Below are positions 16,555-25,225 of a DNA stretch of 64,000 nucleotides, piece by piece; the stretch's first letter is position 1, and every line of letters starts with the position of its first letter. The translations under genes were made by a program, and so were the position numbers. This DNA is from Roseibium algicola (GTDB taxonomy: Bacteria; Pseudomonadota; Alphaproteobacteria; Rhizobiales; Stappiaceae): NCBI RefSeq assembly GCF_001999245.1, contig NZ_CP019630.1, forward strand, positions 2,534,501 through 2,598,500, written 5' to 3'. Below the pieces are notes generated by a model. That model did not search any database, was not told the DNA's origin, and saw nothing but the letters and a program-made list of their open reading frames with translations.

Positions 16555-17595
16555 TCAAACCCGGCGGGAGAGCTGGAAGTGAAGTGTTTGGTCATCCGTG
16601 TAGCTCTCGCCGAATATTTCGAAATGGCCACCCTCCTGCCGGTACGAGCGATACTGATCGCGCGTGAGTTTCAGGCAGAAGTTGGAAACATGCAAGTTTC
16701 TTCCGCTGATTGAATGCGCGAATTCTTCGGCCAGAATGGCCACTTGCGCACTCTGGCCATCTTCGAACACGACGGGCAGCAAAAAGAAGCGATTCAGCGT
16801 CGGCAAACTGCGGTCCACCGCCCGTTCGAACGCGATGCGCGAAAACCGCTGCATGGCCGGGTGGGCGTAAAAACCGGAGATCTTGTCGGTCTGTTCGATG
16901 GTGTAGAGCTGGCTTTCGGACAGCAGCAGGTCTCCTGGCCGGGTGATGTCTCTCAGCCAACCGTTGACCACTGCCGGATCGTCGTTGCCTTCCTGAAAAC
17001 CGAGCATTGTCACGAGGGCGGGCGGCGCACCGTCTTCGATCATGTCTTCCAGGCGGCAGGCCTCGAAAGGCGCGGTGACAAACTCAAGTGGAGTGTCCGG
17101 CAGGATCGCCGCGAGGGCTGCCCGCATCGGCGCAGCCGACATCGGGTTGATGTCGACGGCGATATAACGATCTATGATGACGCCCAGGCCCTGCAGTGTC
17201 TTGAGAATGAACCCGGTCTTGACCGGCTCCGGCCCCAGTTCGACATACACCAGCCGCTCACCTGCAAGCTCGGTTGCAATCCGCCCGCAGCTTTCTTCCA
17301 GCGCCGCCCGAAAAGACCTGCCGTCTTCATGAATTCGGCCAAGCGTGTCCGATGCGATACCGGTCTCGTTCAGCTGGCGCATCAGCTGAAACACCTCGTC
17401 CAGAGGCCCGGTTGCGGTCTCCGAACTGCCTTCGTTTGTGTATTTCACCCGGTTGTCCTGGGTCAGGATCGTATCGAGACTGAATTCCGTGTGGCAGGCA
17501 ATTGCCCTGTGAACTCTTTGTTGCAGCGAAAGGGGGCCGGTCGTCTGGTGATCTGGCCCATGCTCCGGCTGGCCATAGGAAAGCGCTAAAGTCAT
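16555..17595 (-). CDS. EgtD-like (histidine-specific methyltransferase family) SAM methyltransferase
   Basis: About 346 residues resembling the EgtD/Methyltransf_33 family, whose best-known member trimethylates the histidine alpha-amine in ergothioneine synthesis. Matches include the SAM-binding strand VYVELGPEPVKTGFILKTL, the acidic DRYIAVDINP strand, LGFQEGNDDPAVVNGWLRDITRPGDLLL (compare LGSxIGN of EgtD) and the following FYAHPAMQRFSRIAFERAV helix. The N-terminal YFYDxxGSxLF motif of EgtD is not recognisable, and no egtB partner is nearby, so substrate and product may differ. The ATG at 17595 is preferred over a TTG seven codons upstream. It is coupled to the MFS gene, and a LysR regulator is divergently transcribed 162 bp away. 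Confidence 0.75.
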   Translation of the reverse strand: MTLALSYGQPEHGPDHQTTGPLSLQQRVHRAIACHTEFSLDTILTQDNRVKYTNEGSSETATGPLDEVFQLMRQLNETGIASDTLGRIHEDGRSFRAALEESCGRIATELAGERLVYVELGPEPVKTGFILKTLQGLGVIIDRYIAVDINPMSAAPMRAALAAILPDTPLEFVTAPFEACRLEDMIEDGAPPALVTMLGFQEGNDDPAVVNGWLRDITRPGDLLLSESQLYTIEQTDKISGFYAHPAMQRFSRIAFERAVDRSLPTLNRFFLLPVVFEDGQSAQVAILAEEFAHSISGRNLHVSNFCLKLTRDQYRSYRQEGGHFEIFGESYTDDQTLHFQLSRRV

Positions 17596-17675
17596 GGCGG
17601 ATACCTGTTTTGACAAAAGAGACTCTCGGATTACGGGATTTTTTACCGACCCTTAAATTTATAATTGAAGCGCCC

Positions 17676-17692
17676 CATAATGGAACGTTATG
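17676..17692. promoter_or_regulatory. LysR-type operator in the divergent methyltransferase/LysR promoter
   Basis: CATAA (17676-17680) and TTATG (17688-17692) flank seven bases, giving a T-N11-A dyad as expected for LysR-family regulators. It lies between the divergent EgtD-like and lysR genes, so autoregulation and control of the methyltransferase/MFS operon by that LysR is the natural inference. Confidence 0.55.
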
Positions 17693-17757
17693 CTTGTGTG
17701 GCGCTGGACCGGCGGAAAACCGCATCGGTCGTCTTGCGCTAAAACGGAGGCAGGGAC

Positions 17758-18666
17758 ATGACCATAGGCCGTTTTAATATCGAGTTGCTGGAAGCCTTTG
17801 TGGCTGTTGCCGAAGCAGGCAACGTTACACATGCGGGATCTCGGTTGAACCGCACACAACCCTGCGTCAGCACTCAGCTGCGGCGTCTGGAGGAACGGGT
17901 TGGCAAACCGCTGATCGAGCGCAGCGCGCGCACAATGAACCTCACGCCCGCCGGGCGTATCCTTTATCAACACGCCACGGAAATCCTGCGCTCACACGAG
18001 GAAGCCAGGTTGCGCCTGTCTGCGCCGGAACTGACCGGCACGGTGCATGTCGGCCTGCCAGAATGGTATGCGACCGGCCAGCTGCAATCGATCTTCTGCA
18101 ATTTCGTGCGCATTCACCCCAACGTGAAACTTGAGATGACGGTCGCCGACAGCGCCACACTGCACGAAATGCTGTCCAACAACGAAATCAACCTCGCAAT
18201 AGCCCTTGTCTCGTCAACCAAGCAGATGCCGGTCGAGATTTTCGAGGAACCGCTGCACTGGGCGGTTGGCGACAACTGCCCGCTAACCGATCCGCTGCCA
18301 TTGATCATGTTTCCCGAACCCTGCCCTTTCCGGGAAATCTCCTTCGGTTCGCTCGCCCGCGCCGGACGGCAGTGGTACGAGCGCATCACCACCACCAGCG
18401 TTGCCGCCGCCCAGGTAGCCGTTCTGTCGGGTGCAGGCCTTTGCTGCCTGCCGTCGGGAGCCATTCTGGAAGGCTTCAAGATCCTGAAGGAGCAGGATGG
18501 CTTTCCGAAGCTTCCGGCAACACAGCTCGCGATCTACACCCAGTCGACAACGCAATCGCCCATCGTCGATTACCTGGAAGAGCATCTCAACGACCTCCTG
18601 CAGAACGCCATTGCGCCGCGTTCGGCGCTGGCGGGCAAGATGCAGCCGGATTTGCGGGTGGTCTGA
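17758..18666 (+). CDS. LysR family transcriptional regulator
   Basis: 302 residues with an N-terminal winged HTH (LLEAFVAVAEAGNVTHAGSRLNRTQPCVSTQLRRLEERVG) and a periplasmic-binding-like effector domain from about residue 90. The ATG follows a strong GGAGG. It is transcribed away from the EgtD-like methyltransferase/MFS operon, the classic arrangement for a LysR activator and its target, with a T-N11-A dyad between them. The effector is unknown; a substrate or product of the methyltransferase is a reasonable guess. Its stop lies 12 bp from the stop of the next, convergent LysR gene. Confidence 0.93.
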   Translation: MTIGRFNIELLEAFVAVAEAGNVTHAGSRLNRTQPCVSTQLRRLEERVGKPLIERSARTMNLTPAGRILYQHATEILRSHEEARLRLSAPELTGTVHVGLPEWYATGQLQSIFCNFVRIHPNVKLEMTVADSATLHEMLSNNEINLAIALVSSTKQMPVEIFEEPLHWAVGDNCPLTDPLPLIMFPEPCPFREISFGSLARAGRQWYERITTTSVAAAQVAVLSGAGLCCLPSGAILEGFKILKEQDGFPKLPATQLAIYTQSTTQSPIVDYLEEHLNDLLQNAIAPRSALAGKMQPDLRVV

Positions 18667-18678
18667 CGGCCTGAAGCC

Positions 18679-19518
18679 TCAGGCCCGTTCTGCCAGGATT
18701 TCCAGCAGCTTCCTGTGCGCGTCGACCGGTTTGCGGTCGACGCGCCAGACAAGATAGGTGACGGTTTCGCCAAAAGGCGGCGGGAGCGGGGTCGTCGTCA
18801 ACTGGTCGGCATTGCGAAAGCCCAGGACAGCGCTTTCCGGAGCAACCGTGAAGCCGAGACCGGCCTCCACACAGCCCAGAATTCCTTCCAGCGTGCCCAT
18901 TTCCGTTACTTCCCTGTCGCTCTGGCCGATACTGCCGAGCCACGCCTGCGCCGCCGCCCTGTAGCTGCAACCATGGCGAAAGGCCAACAGCGGGCCCTGC
19001 TCCGAAGTGGCCGGACCAATGGCGCAGACAAGCTGTTCGCTGAAGGCATGAACCGCCTGAAACCTGGCCTTGTCGACAGGCCCGGCGACAAAGGCGGCAT
19101 CGATCTTCTGATCCCACACCTTTGACAGCAGGTCTGCGGTCGGGCCGGTCGTCAGGGAAAGCGGTGCTGCGCTTTTGTCCCTCAGACGTTTGAGAAGAGC
19201 AGGCAGGCGAACGGCCGCCGTTGTTTCCATGGAGCCGAGCCTGAGCGGCGCACCTGCCCCGGCAGCTTCCAGAAGATCGCGCTCGGCCGCCGCAAATTGT
19301 TGCAGAAGCACGATCGCGCGCGCATGAACCTGTTCACCGAATTCCGTCAGCCGGGCCCCGGCCTTGCTGCGCTGGAAGACTTTCTGACCGAATTGTTCCT
19401 CAAGACGCCGGATGCGGGAGGTGACGTTCGACTGCACGCAATTCAACGCCTGGGCAGCCCCCGAAAAGGAGCCTGTCTCGGCAACTGCCATCAGTGTTTT
19501 CAGAAGCACGATGTCCAT
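18679..19518 (-). CDS. LysR family transcriptional regulator beside nitronate monooxygenase
   Basis: About 279 residues: HTH at residues 4-62 (LLKTLMAVAETGSFSGAAQALNCVQSNVTSRIRRLEEQFGQKVF) and an effector-binding domain. The ATG at 19518 has GGA five bases upstream. An in-frame TTG twelve codons earlier exists but has no better ribosome-binding site. It is divergent from the nitronate monooxygenase gene (75-bp gap), so it probably regulates that gene. It is convergent with the previous LysR gene; the two proteins are not close copies of each other. Confidence 0.92.
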   Translation of the reverse strand: MDIVLLKTLMAVAETGSFSGAAQALNCVQSNVTSRIRRLEEQFGQKVFQRSKAGARLTEFGEQVHARAIVLLQQFAAAERDLLEAAGAGAPLRLGSMETTAAVRLPALLKRLRDKSAAPLSLTTGPTADLLSKVWDQKIDAAFVAGPVDKARFQAVHAFSEQLVCAIGPATSEQGPLLAFRHGCSYRAAAQAWLGSIGQSDREVTEMGTLEGILGCVEAGLGFTVAPESAVLGFRNADQLTTTPLPPPFGETVTYLVWRVDRKPVDAHRKLLEILAERA

Positions 19519-19554
19519 AATATCCAAATTAGAGATATCAAATTCCTTCTTCAA

Positions 19555-19572
19555 TCATTTTTCCTGAAATGA
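19555..19572. promoter_or_regulatory. LysR-type dyad in the divergent LysR/nitronate monooxygenase promoter
   Basis: TCATTT (19555-19560) and AAATGA (19567-19572) form a perfect 6-bp dyad around six bases and lie 22 bp upstream of the monooxygenase ATG. Nearby ATATC/GATAT half-sites (about 19521-19540) could be a second contact. Both suit a LysR activator with a recognition and an activation site. Confidence 0.45.
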
Positions 19573-19593
19573 TTTTCGTGGCAGCGTGTCTGC

Positions 19594-20565
19594 ATGAAAC
19601 AGCTGCTCGACACGCCCTTTACCCGCCGCTTTGCCGTTTCCCATCCGGTCGTGCTGGCGCCGATGGACAGGATTTCGGATGGTCGTCTGGCCGCTGAAGT
19701 CAGCCGCGCCGGTGGCTTCGGTATTATCGGCGCCGGTTACGGCGACCCGGACTGGATCGACGCTGCCTTCGATGCGGCCGGAAACCAGAGGGTCGGTCTT
19801 GGTGTCATCACCTGGAGTCTTCTGAAAAAACCGGCCCTCGTGGATCGGATCCTCGACCGCAATCCGGCGGCCCTGTTCGTTTCCTTCGGTGACGCGGAAC
19901 CGATCATAAAGGCCGCCAGGGAGCGCGGAATTCCAACCATCTGGCAGGTGCAACGACTGGACCAGGCCGAACAGGCCCTGAAGGCCGGAACGGACGTTCT
20001 CGTCGCCCAAGGCCAGGAAGGTGGCGGTCACGGCATGGACCGGGGCCTGTCCGCCCTTCTTCCCGCGGTTCGCGATGCCGCTGGCAAGGAGACAATCGTG
20101 TTGGCGGCCGGCGGGCTTGCGGACGGGCGCGGACTGGCAGCAGCTCTCATGCTGGGCGCGGACGGTGTCATGATGGGGACCCGTTTCTGGGCAAGCGTTG
20201 AGGCGAACGGATCGGAAAAGGCCAAGGTTGCCCTGACCAAGGCGCACGGGGACGACACGGCCCGGTCCAGTGTGTTCGACGTTGCTCGCGGTCTTGACTG
20301 GCCGTCGCAATTCACAGGACGGGTTGTCCAAAATGCGTTTTCCCGCCCCTGGTTGGAAGACCCGGCAGGCTTGTCCGGCGCGGCTCACAAGATCCAGAAA
20401 ACCTATGAGGCTGCCGATCCGGACGACTATTCCGTTCGCGCCCTGATTGCCGGAGAATCCCTCGATCTTGTGAACACCGTTCAACCGGCGGCAAGGATCG
20501 TGGAGAACACTGTTCGAGAGGCGGCAGCGCTTCTTGCTCGCGCCCCGGATTTCGTCATCGGGTGA
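19594..20565 (+). CDS. Nitronate monooxygenase (2-nitropropane dioxygenase family)
   Basis: 323-residue FMN-dependent TIM-barrel enzyme. The family pattern is clear: HPVVLAPMDRISDGRLAAEVSRAGGFGIIGAGYGD at the start, then AQGQEGGGHGMDRG with the catalytic His, and AAGGLADGRGLAAALMLGADGVMMGTRF for phosphate binding. These enzymes oxidise alkyl nitronates such as propionate-3-nitronate to carbonyls and nitrite, detoxifying nitro compounds. Full length, cytoplasmic, single gene. Probably controlled by the divergent LysR. Confidence 0.92.
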   Translation: MKQLLDTPFTRRFAVSHPVVLAPMDRISDGRLAAEVSRAGGFGIIGAGYGDPDWIDAAFDAAGNQRVGLGVITWSLLKKPALVDRILDRNPAALFVSFGDAEPIIKAARERGIPTIWQVQRLDQAEQALKAGTDVLVAQGQEGGGHGMDRGLSALLPAVRDAAGKETIVLAAGGLADGRGLAAALMLGADGVMMGTRFWASVEANGSEKAKVALTKAHGDDTARSSVFDVARGLDWPSQFTGRVVQNAFSRPWLEDPAGLSGAAHKIQKTYEAADPDDYSVRALIAGESLDLVNTVQPAARIVENTVREAAALLARAPDFVIG

Positions 20566-20907
20566 ATTCGCACCGCTTCCTCAAGATCTCCCTGTCACCC
20601 ACTTCCGTCACTATCGAAGCCTTTTCCGTCCAGCCTTTGGTGCGGCAAATTGTATGCGGCTTGGGACACTCCTGAGGGTTTTGGCACCGGGACCTGATGT
20701 GGACTCCCGGAAACCCTGGGCTTTTGAGCTGCTGACGGAAATCACCAAGTGCCCGGTTCTTCGCGGTAGCGACAACTGGTTACAAATTCTCGGCCAAATA
20801 CCCTGCTGTTGCCTTTGACGCAGCGAGATCTTCGGCTTAGGCCTGTTGAAGCCGGTGGAGGAGGACCCGGCAACCGTCAAATCCGGTCTGAAACGGGCAG
20901 CAGCACC
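20566..20907. other. Non-coding gap before the PepSY protein, nothing recognised
   Basis: About 340 bp between the nitronate monooxygenase and the PepSY membrane-protein gene. No convincing gene, hairpin or repeat was found. The sequence presumably holds the promoter of the PepSY gene. I looked for Fur- or Irr-like sites because PepSY proteins often relate to iron, and saw none that I would defend. Confidence 0.4.
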
Positions 20908-22047
20908 ATGTCTTTCAAACGTATCGTTTTCTGGGCGCATCTCGTCGTCGGGGTCGCCTTTGGTCTCGTTATCCTCCTGATGTCAGCCACCGGCGTGGTC
21001 CTGACCTACGAGCGCCAAATCATCTCCTACGTGGAAAGCCGCGCAGTCGTAAAACCGGCCGATGCGCAGCTCCTCTCTGTCGACGAACTGGCAACTGCCG
21101 TTCTGGCCAACGGCGGCCAACCCGGCAATTCGCTGGTCCTGCCAAGGCAGGACGGCGCCCCGGCCACACTTTCGGTCAGCCGCCGCGAGAACCATTTGCT
21201 CAACCCTTATACCGGGGAGCGGATCGACAATGCCGCGGAGGGCACAAAATCCTTCTTTGGCACGGTGACCGCGCTGCACCGCTGGTTTGCCCTTACAGGT
21301 GAAAACCGCAGCCTTGGGCGGGCCGTGACCGGTGCTGCCAATCTCGGCTTCCTGTTCATTCTGGTGTCCGGAATTTATCTCTGGTGGCCGAAGAAATGGA
21401 CGTGGCGGATCGTCAAGCTGAACCTTCTCTTCCGCAGAAACCTGCCGACCGCGAAGGCACGCGACTACAACTGGCACCATGTCTTCGGCATCTGGTCGCT
21501 CGTACCGCTGTTTGCGGTGGTGGTCTCCGGCGTCGTCATTTCCTATCCCTGGGCCAGCAACATGGTGGCCGCCGTCTTCGGGCCGGTTTCGCCCGCAGCA
21601 ACCGGCCAGGCTGCCAGTGAAGACCGCCAGGGTCAGAACCGCGCTCAGGGTGAAGCCGTCAGCCTGCAGGCCATTGCCGAAACGCTGAAACAAGCCGAAC
21701 CGGACTGGCAAACACTTTCGGTCAAATTGCCCAACGGACAGGCTGCACGTGTGGTGATGACCGTCGATACAGGCAACGGCACCCAGCTTTTCCGCCAGAC
21801 GACCTATACGGTCTCCAGGGTTTCAGGCGAGGTGCTGGGCGTCGGCGGCGCCGAGGACCAGCCGGCAGGCCGGCGCGCCAGGGTCTTCCTGAGATTTCTG
21901 CACACCGGCGAGGTCTATGGCTTCATCGGCCAAACGCTCGCGGGACTTGCCTCGCTGGCGTCGGTGTTTCTCTTCTACACAGGCTTTGCGCTTGCCTATC
22001 GCCGGCTGATCCAGCCGCTGTTCCGGCGCCGTGCCCAGCAGGCCTGA
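20908..22047 (+). CDS. PepSY-associated transmembrane protein
   Basis: About 379 residues with four main membrane helices: one near the N-terminus (IVFWAHLVVGVAFGLVILLMSATGVVL), two central segments around FLFILVSGIYLWWPKKW and WSLVPLFAVVVSGVVISYPW, and one near the C-terminus. A periplasmic PepSY-like region (KLPNGQAARVVMTVDTGNG) lies between. This is the PepSY_TM family often found with TonB-dependent siderophore receptors and proposed to reduce ferric siderophores in the periplasm. No receptor is adjacent. The ATG at 20908 starts directly before the first helix; an upstream in-frame extension of 33 codons looks non-coding. Confidence 0.87.
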   Translation: MSFKRIVFWAHLVVGVAFGLVILLMSATGVVLTYERQIISYVESRAVVKPADAQLLSVDELATAVLANGGQPGNSLVLPRQDGAPATLSVSRRENHLLNPYTGERIDNAAEGTKSFFGTVTALHRWFALTGENRSLGRAVTGAANLGFLFILVSGIYLWWPKKWTWRIVKLNLLFRRNLPTAKARDYNWHHVFGIWSLVPLFAVVVSGVVISYPWASNMVAAVFGPVSPAATGQAASEDRQGQNRAQGEAVSLQAIAETLKQAEPDWQTLSVKLPNGQAARVVMTVDTGNGTQLFRQTTYTVSRVSGEVLGVGGAEDQPAGRRARVFLRFLHTGEVYGFIGQTLAGLASLASVFLFYTGFALAYRRLIQPLFRRRAQQA

Positions 22048-22086
22048 GGCCTGCTCTCTTGTCGGGACTGAGGCACCCAGAGCAAA

Positions 22087-22173
22087 TCGCGTTTTGTCGG
22101 CATCGCTTCTCGCTGTCTGAAATCAGAGATTTCAACGCAAAAAGCGATGTAGGATTTTTCAGGTTAAACGCGA
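22087..22173. repeat. Nested palindromic element between PepSY gene and polA
   Basis: Three nested inverted repeats share one centre. Outer TCGCGTTT (22087-22094) pairs with AAACGCGA (22166-22173). Middle CATCGCTT (22101-22108) pairs with AAGCGATG (22142-22149). Inner GAAATC (22119-22124) pairs with GATTTC (22128-22133) around AGA. It lies between two convergent genes, so it could act as a bidirectional terminator. The symmetry also looks like a mobile palindromic repeat. Confidence 0.6.
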
Positions 22174-22179
22174 CGTGTT

Positions 22180-25170
22180 CTAATGCGCCTCGTCCCAATT
22201 GTCGGCGGCGCGGGCGTCGACCTGAAGCGGCACGGAGAGTTTCAGCGCCGGATCGCAGGCGTTTTCCATTACGTCCCTGATCACCGGAATGGTGGATTCC
22301 ACCTGCGCATCCGGCACTTCGAAGATCAGTTCGTCATGCACCTGCAGCAGCATCTGCGCATCCAACTTTGAGCCTTCCAGCCGGTTTTCCATGCGCACCA
22401 TCGCCCGACGCAGGATATCCGCGGCAGACCCCTGGATCGGGGCGTTGATAGCGGCACGTTCATAGAAGGCGCGCATGTTCGGGTTCTTGGTGTTCACTTC
22501 CGGATAATGCGCCTTGCGGCCGAAGATCGTGGTCACGTAGCCGTTCGCATGAACCTGCTTCTTGGTCGCTTCCATGTAGTCCTTGATGCCCGGGAAACGC
22601 TCGAAATAGGTCTTGATATAGTCGCCCGCTTCGCCGCGCGAGATGCCGAGCTGGTTTGCGAGGCCGAATGCGGAAATGCCGTAGATGATGCCGAAGTTGA
22701 TCGCCTTCGCCCGGCGACGGACCATCGGATCCATGCCTTCGATCGGCGTTCCGAACATTTCGCTTGCCGTCATGGCGTGAATGTCCAGCCCGTCGTCGAA
22801 CGCCTTCTTCAACTGAGGAATATCGGCCATATGCGCCAGGACGCGCAGCTCGATCTGGCTGTAGTCGGCCGAGATCAGCTTGTGACCCTTTTCGGCAATG
22901 AAGGCCTTGCGGATCTTGCGGCCTTCCTCGGTCCGGACCGGAATGTTCTGCAGGTTCGGTTCCGACGAGGACAGACGCCCGGTGGTGGTTGCCGCCAGCG
23001 CGTAGGATGTGTGCACACGCCCCGTTTCCGGATTGATGTAACCGGGCAGGGCGTCGGTGTAGGTGGATTTCAGCTTGGAAAGCTGGCGCCAGGAGACGAT
23101 CCGCGATGGCAGTTCGTGCCCTTCCGCGGCCAGATCTTCCAGAACCTGCGCCGAGGTCGACCAGGCGCCGGTCTTTGTCTTCTTGCCGCCGGGAAGACCC
23201 ATCTTGCCGAACAGGATATCACCAAGCTGCTTGGGCGAACCGATGTTGAAGCTTTCACCGGCCAGCTCGTAAATCTCGGCTTCCTTGCCGGCCATGCCTT
23301 GCGCGAATTCACCCGAAAGGCGCGACAGCATCTGCCGGTCGACGGAGATGCCCCGCTTTTCCATGCGCGCAAGCACCGGCACCATCGGCCGTTCCAGCGT
23401 CTCGTAGGCGGTCGCCATACGCTCGGAAGCGAGCCTCGGCTTCAGGATCAGCCAGAGACGAAGCGTCACATCGGCGTCTTCCGCCGCATAGGCGGTTGCC
23501 TTGTCGATGGCGACCTTGTCGAAGGTGATCATCGACTTGCCGGAGCCACAGATTTCCTTGAACGGGATCGGCTTGTGATCGAGCCAGCGCTCGGACAGTT
23601 CGTCCATGCCGTTGCCGCCCTTGCCGGCATCGACCGTGTAGGACAGCAGCATTGTGTCGTCGTAAGGCGTGATGTCGACACCGTATCGGGTCATCACCAG
23701 CCAGTCGTACTTGAGGTTCTGCGCGATCTTGAGAACCGAACGGTCCTCCAGCATCGGCTTCAGCACTTCCAGCGCGTCTTTCAGCGGGATCTGGCCTTCG
23801 ACAAGACCGCCACCGCCAAGAAGATCACCCTCGCCGTCGACGTGGCCAAGCGGCACATAACAGGCCTTGCCGGGCTCGGTGGACAGCGAAACACCGACAA
23901 GCTCTGCCTGCATGGCGTCCAGCGATGTCGTTTCGGTATCGAAGGCGACGTAGCCCTTTTCAAAGGCCGCGTCGCACCATTCCTTCAAGCGGTCGAGGCT
24001 GGTGACGGTTTCATAGGCGCTGCTGTCGACCGGGATCGCCCGGATCGTCTGGGCGCGTGCATCGGCAACCGTCTGCGGTACCAGAAGGCCGGAATTGTCC
24101 GGATCAGCGTCGCCCGGGGTTTTTGCAGCTTCCGAACCCGCGCTGTCACTGCCGGCTGCGCGCTCCATCATCCGGCCCTTGTGGTCCGGAACATCCCATC
24201 CCGGAACCTTGAGGTCCGATGCATCGACCGTATCCAGATCGGCACCGGTCACATCCGCAACGCGCCGGGTGAGGGTGGTGAACCCCATCGCCTTCAGGAA
24301 GCCGAGCGCCTTGGGTCCGTCAACATCGGTAACCGACAATTCGCCCACCGGCACCTTGACCGGCACATCCTGCTTGAGAGTGACGAGCTGCCTGGAAATT
24401 CGCGCCTGATCGGCAAATTCGATCAGGTTTTCCCGGCGCTTGTTCTGTTTGATCGTGTCTGCCTTGGCGAGCAGCGTTTCCAGATCGCCAAATTCGTTGA
24501 TCAAAAGGGCCGCGGTCTTCAGGCCGATACCCGGCACGCCGGGCACGTTATCGACGCTGTCGCCCGCCAGCGATTGCACCTCGATGACCTTGTCGGGACC
24601 GACGCCGAATTTCTCGAACACCTCGGCTTCGCCGAAGGTCTTGTTCTTCATGGTGTCGATCATGCCCACCTTCGGGCCGATCAGCTGCATCAGGTCCTTG
24701 TCGCCTGAAACGATGGTGACGCGCGCGCCCTGTTCGGCAGCCTCACGGGCATAGGTCGCGATCAGGTCGTCCGCCTCGAAGCCTTCCTGCTCGATGCAGT
24801 GAACCGAAAAGGCGCGTGTCGCTTCGCGGATAAGGCCGAACTGCGGCACCAGATCTTCCGGCGGGTCCGGCCGGTGGGCCTTGTATTCCGGATAAATCTC
24901 GTTCCGGAATGTCTGCGCGGAATGGTCGAAGATCACCGCGAAATGGGTGGGCTCGTCGCCTTCCTCCGGTGTCAGGCCTTCCTGCAGCAGCTTCCACAGC
25001 ATGTTGCAGAAGCCAGAAACCGCCCCGACAGGAAGCCCGTCCGGCTTGCGCGTCAGCGGCGGCAGCGCGTGATAGGCGCGAAAAATGAACGTGGACCCGT
25101 CGACCAGGATGAGATGGTCATCGGCGGTGAGGGCGGAGGAGGTGCTTTGCGTCGACATGGCGCGGATCAT
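22180..25170 (-). CDS. polA: DNA polymerase I
   Basis: 996 residues with all three PolA activities. The 5'-nuclease domain is at the N-terminus (ILVDGSTFIFRAYHALPPL, EADDLIATYAREA, SGDKDLMQLIG). The 3'-5' proofreading exonuclease keeps its acidic residues (YVAFDTETTSLD, AQNLKYDWLVM, YAAEDADVTLRLW). The polymerase A domain has motif A (ADYSQIELRVLAH), motif B (RRRAKAINFGIIYG) and motif C (LLQVHDELIFEVPD). It works in Okazaki fragment maturation and repair. An ATG four codons downstream of the chosen start is also possible. Full length, no anomalies. Confidence 0.97.
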   Translation of the reverse strand: MIRAMSTQSTSSALTADDHLILVDGSTFIFRAYHALPPLTRKPDGLPVGAVSGFCNMLWKLLQEGLTPEEGDEPTHFAVIFDHSAQTFRNEIYPEYKAHRPDPPEDLVPQFGLIREATRAFSVHCIEQEGFEADDLIATYAREAAEQGARVTIVSGDKDLMQLIGPKVGMIDTMKNKTFGEAEVFEKFGVGPDKVIEVQSLAGDSVDNVPGVPGIGLKTAALLINEFGDLETLLAKADTIKQNKRRENLIEFADQARISRQLVTLKQDVPVKVPVGELSVTDVDGPKALGFLKAMGFTTLTRRVADVTGADLDTVDASDLKVPGWDVPDHKGRMMERAAGSDSAGSEAAKTPGDADPDNSGLLVPQTVADARAQTIRAIPVDSSAYETVTSLDRLKEWCDAAFEKGYVAFDTETTSLDAMQAELVGVSLSTEPGKACYVPLGHVDGEGDLLGGGGLVEGQIPLKDALEVLKPMLEDRSVLKIAQNLKYDWLVMTRYGVDITPYDDTMLLSYTVDAGKGGNGMDELSERWLDHKPIPFKEICGSGKSMITFDKVAIDKATAYAAEDADVTLRLWLILKPRLASERMATAYETLERPMVPVLARMEKRGISVDRQMLSRLSGEFAQGMAGKEAEIYELAGESFNIGSPKQLGDILFGKMGLPGGKKTKTGAWSTSAQVLEDLAAEGHELPSRIVSWRQLSKLKSTYTDALPGYINPETGRVHTSYALAATTTGRLSSSEPNLQNIPVRTEEGRKIRKAFIAEKGHKLISADYSQIELRVLAHMADIPQLKKAFDDGLDIHAMTASEMFGTPIEGMDPMVRRRAKAINFGIIYGISAFGLANQLGISRGEAGDYIKTYFERFPGIKDYMEATKKQVHANGYVTTIFGRKAHYPEVNTKNPNMRAFYERAAINAPIQGSAADILRRAMVRMENRLEGSKLDAQMLLQVHDELIFEVPDAQVESTIPVIRDVMENACDPALKLSVPLQVDARAADNWDEAH

Positions 25171-25225
25171 GCCCGCAGCCTGTTCTGGAGAAAAGTCCTA
25201 AAGTTAAAAATTCCAAGCTTGCCGA

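Noticed and set aside
22507..24708. Long open frame of about 730 codons on the plus strand opposite polA
   Set aside because: It is the antisense shadow of polA in GC-rich DNA; composition is low-quality and polA motifs are complete on the other strand.
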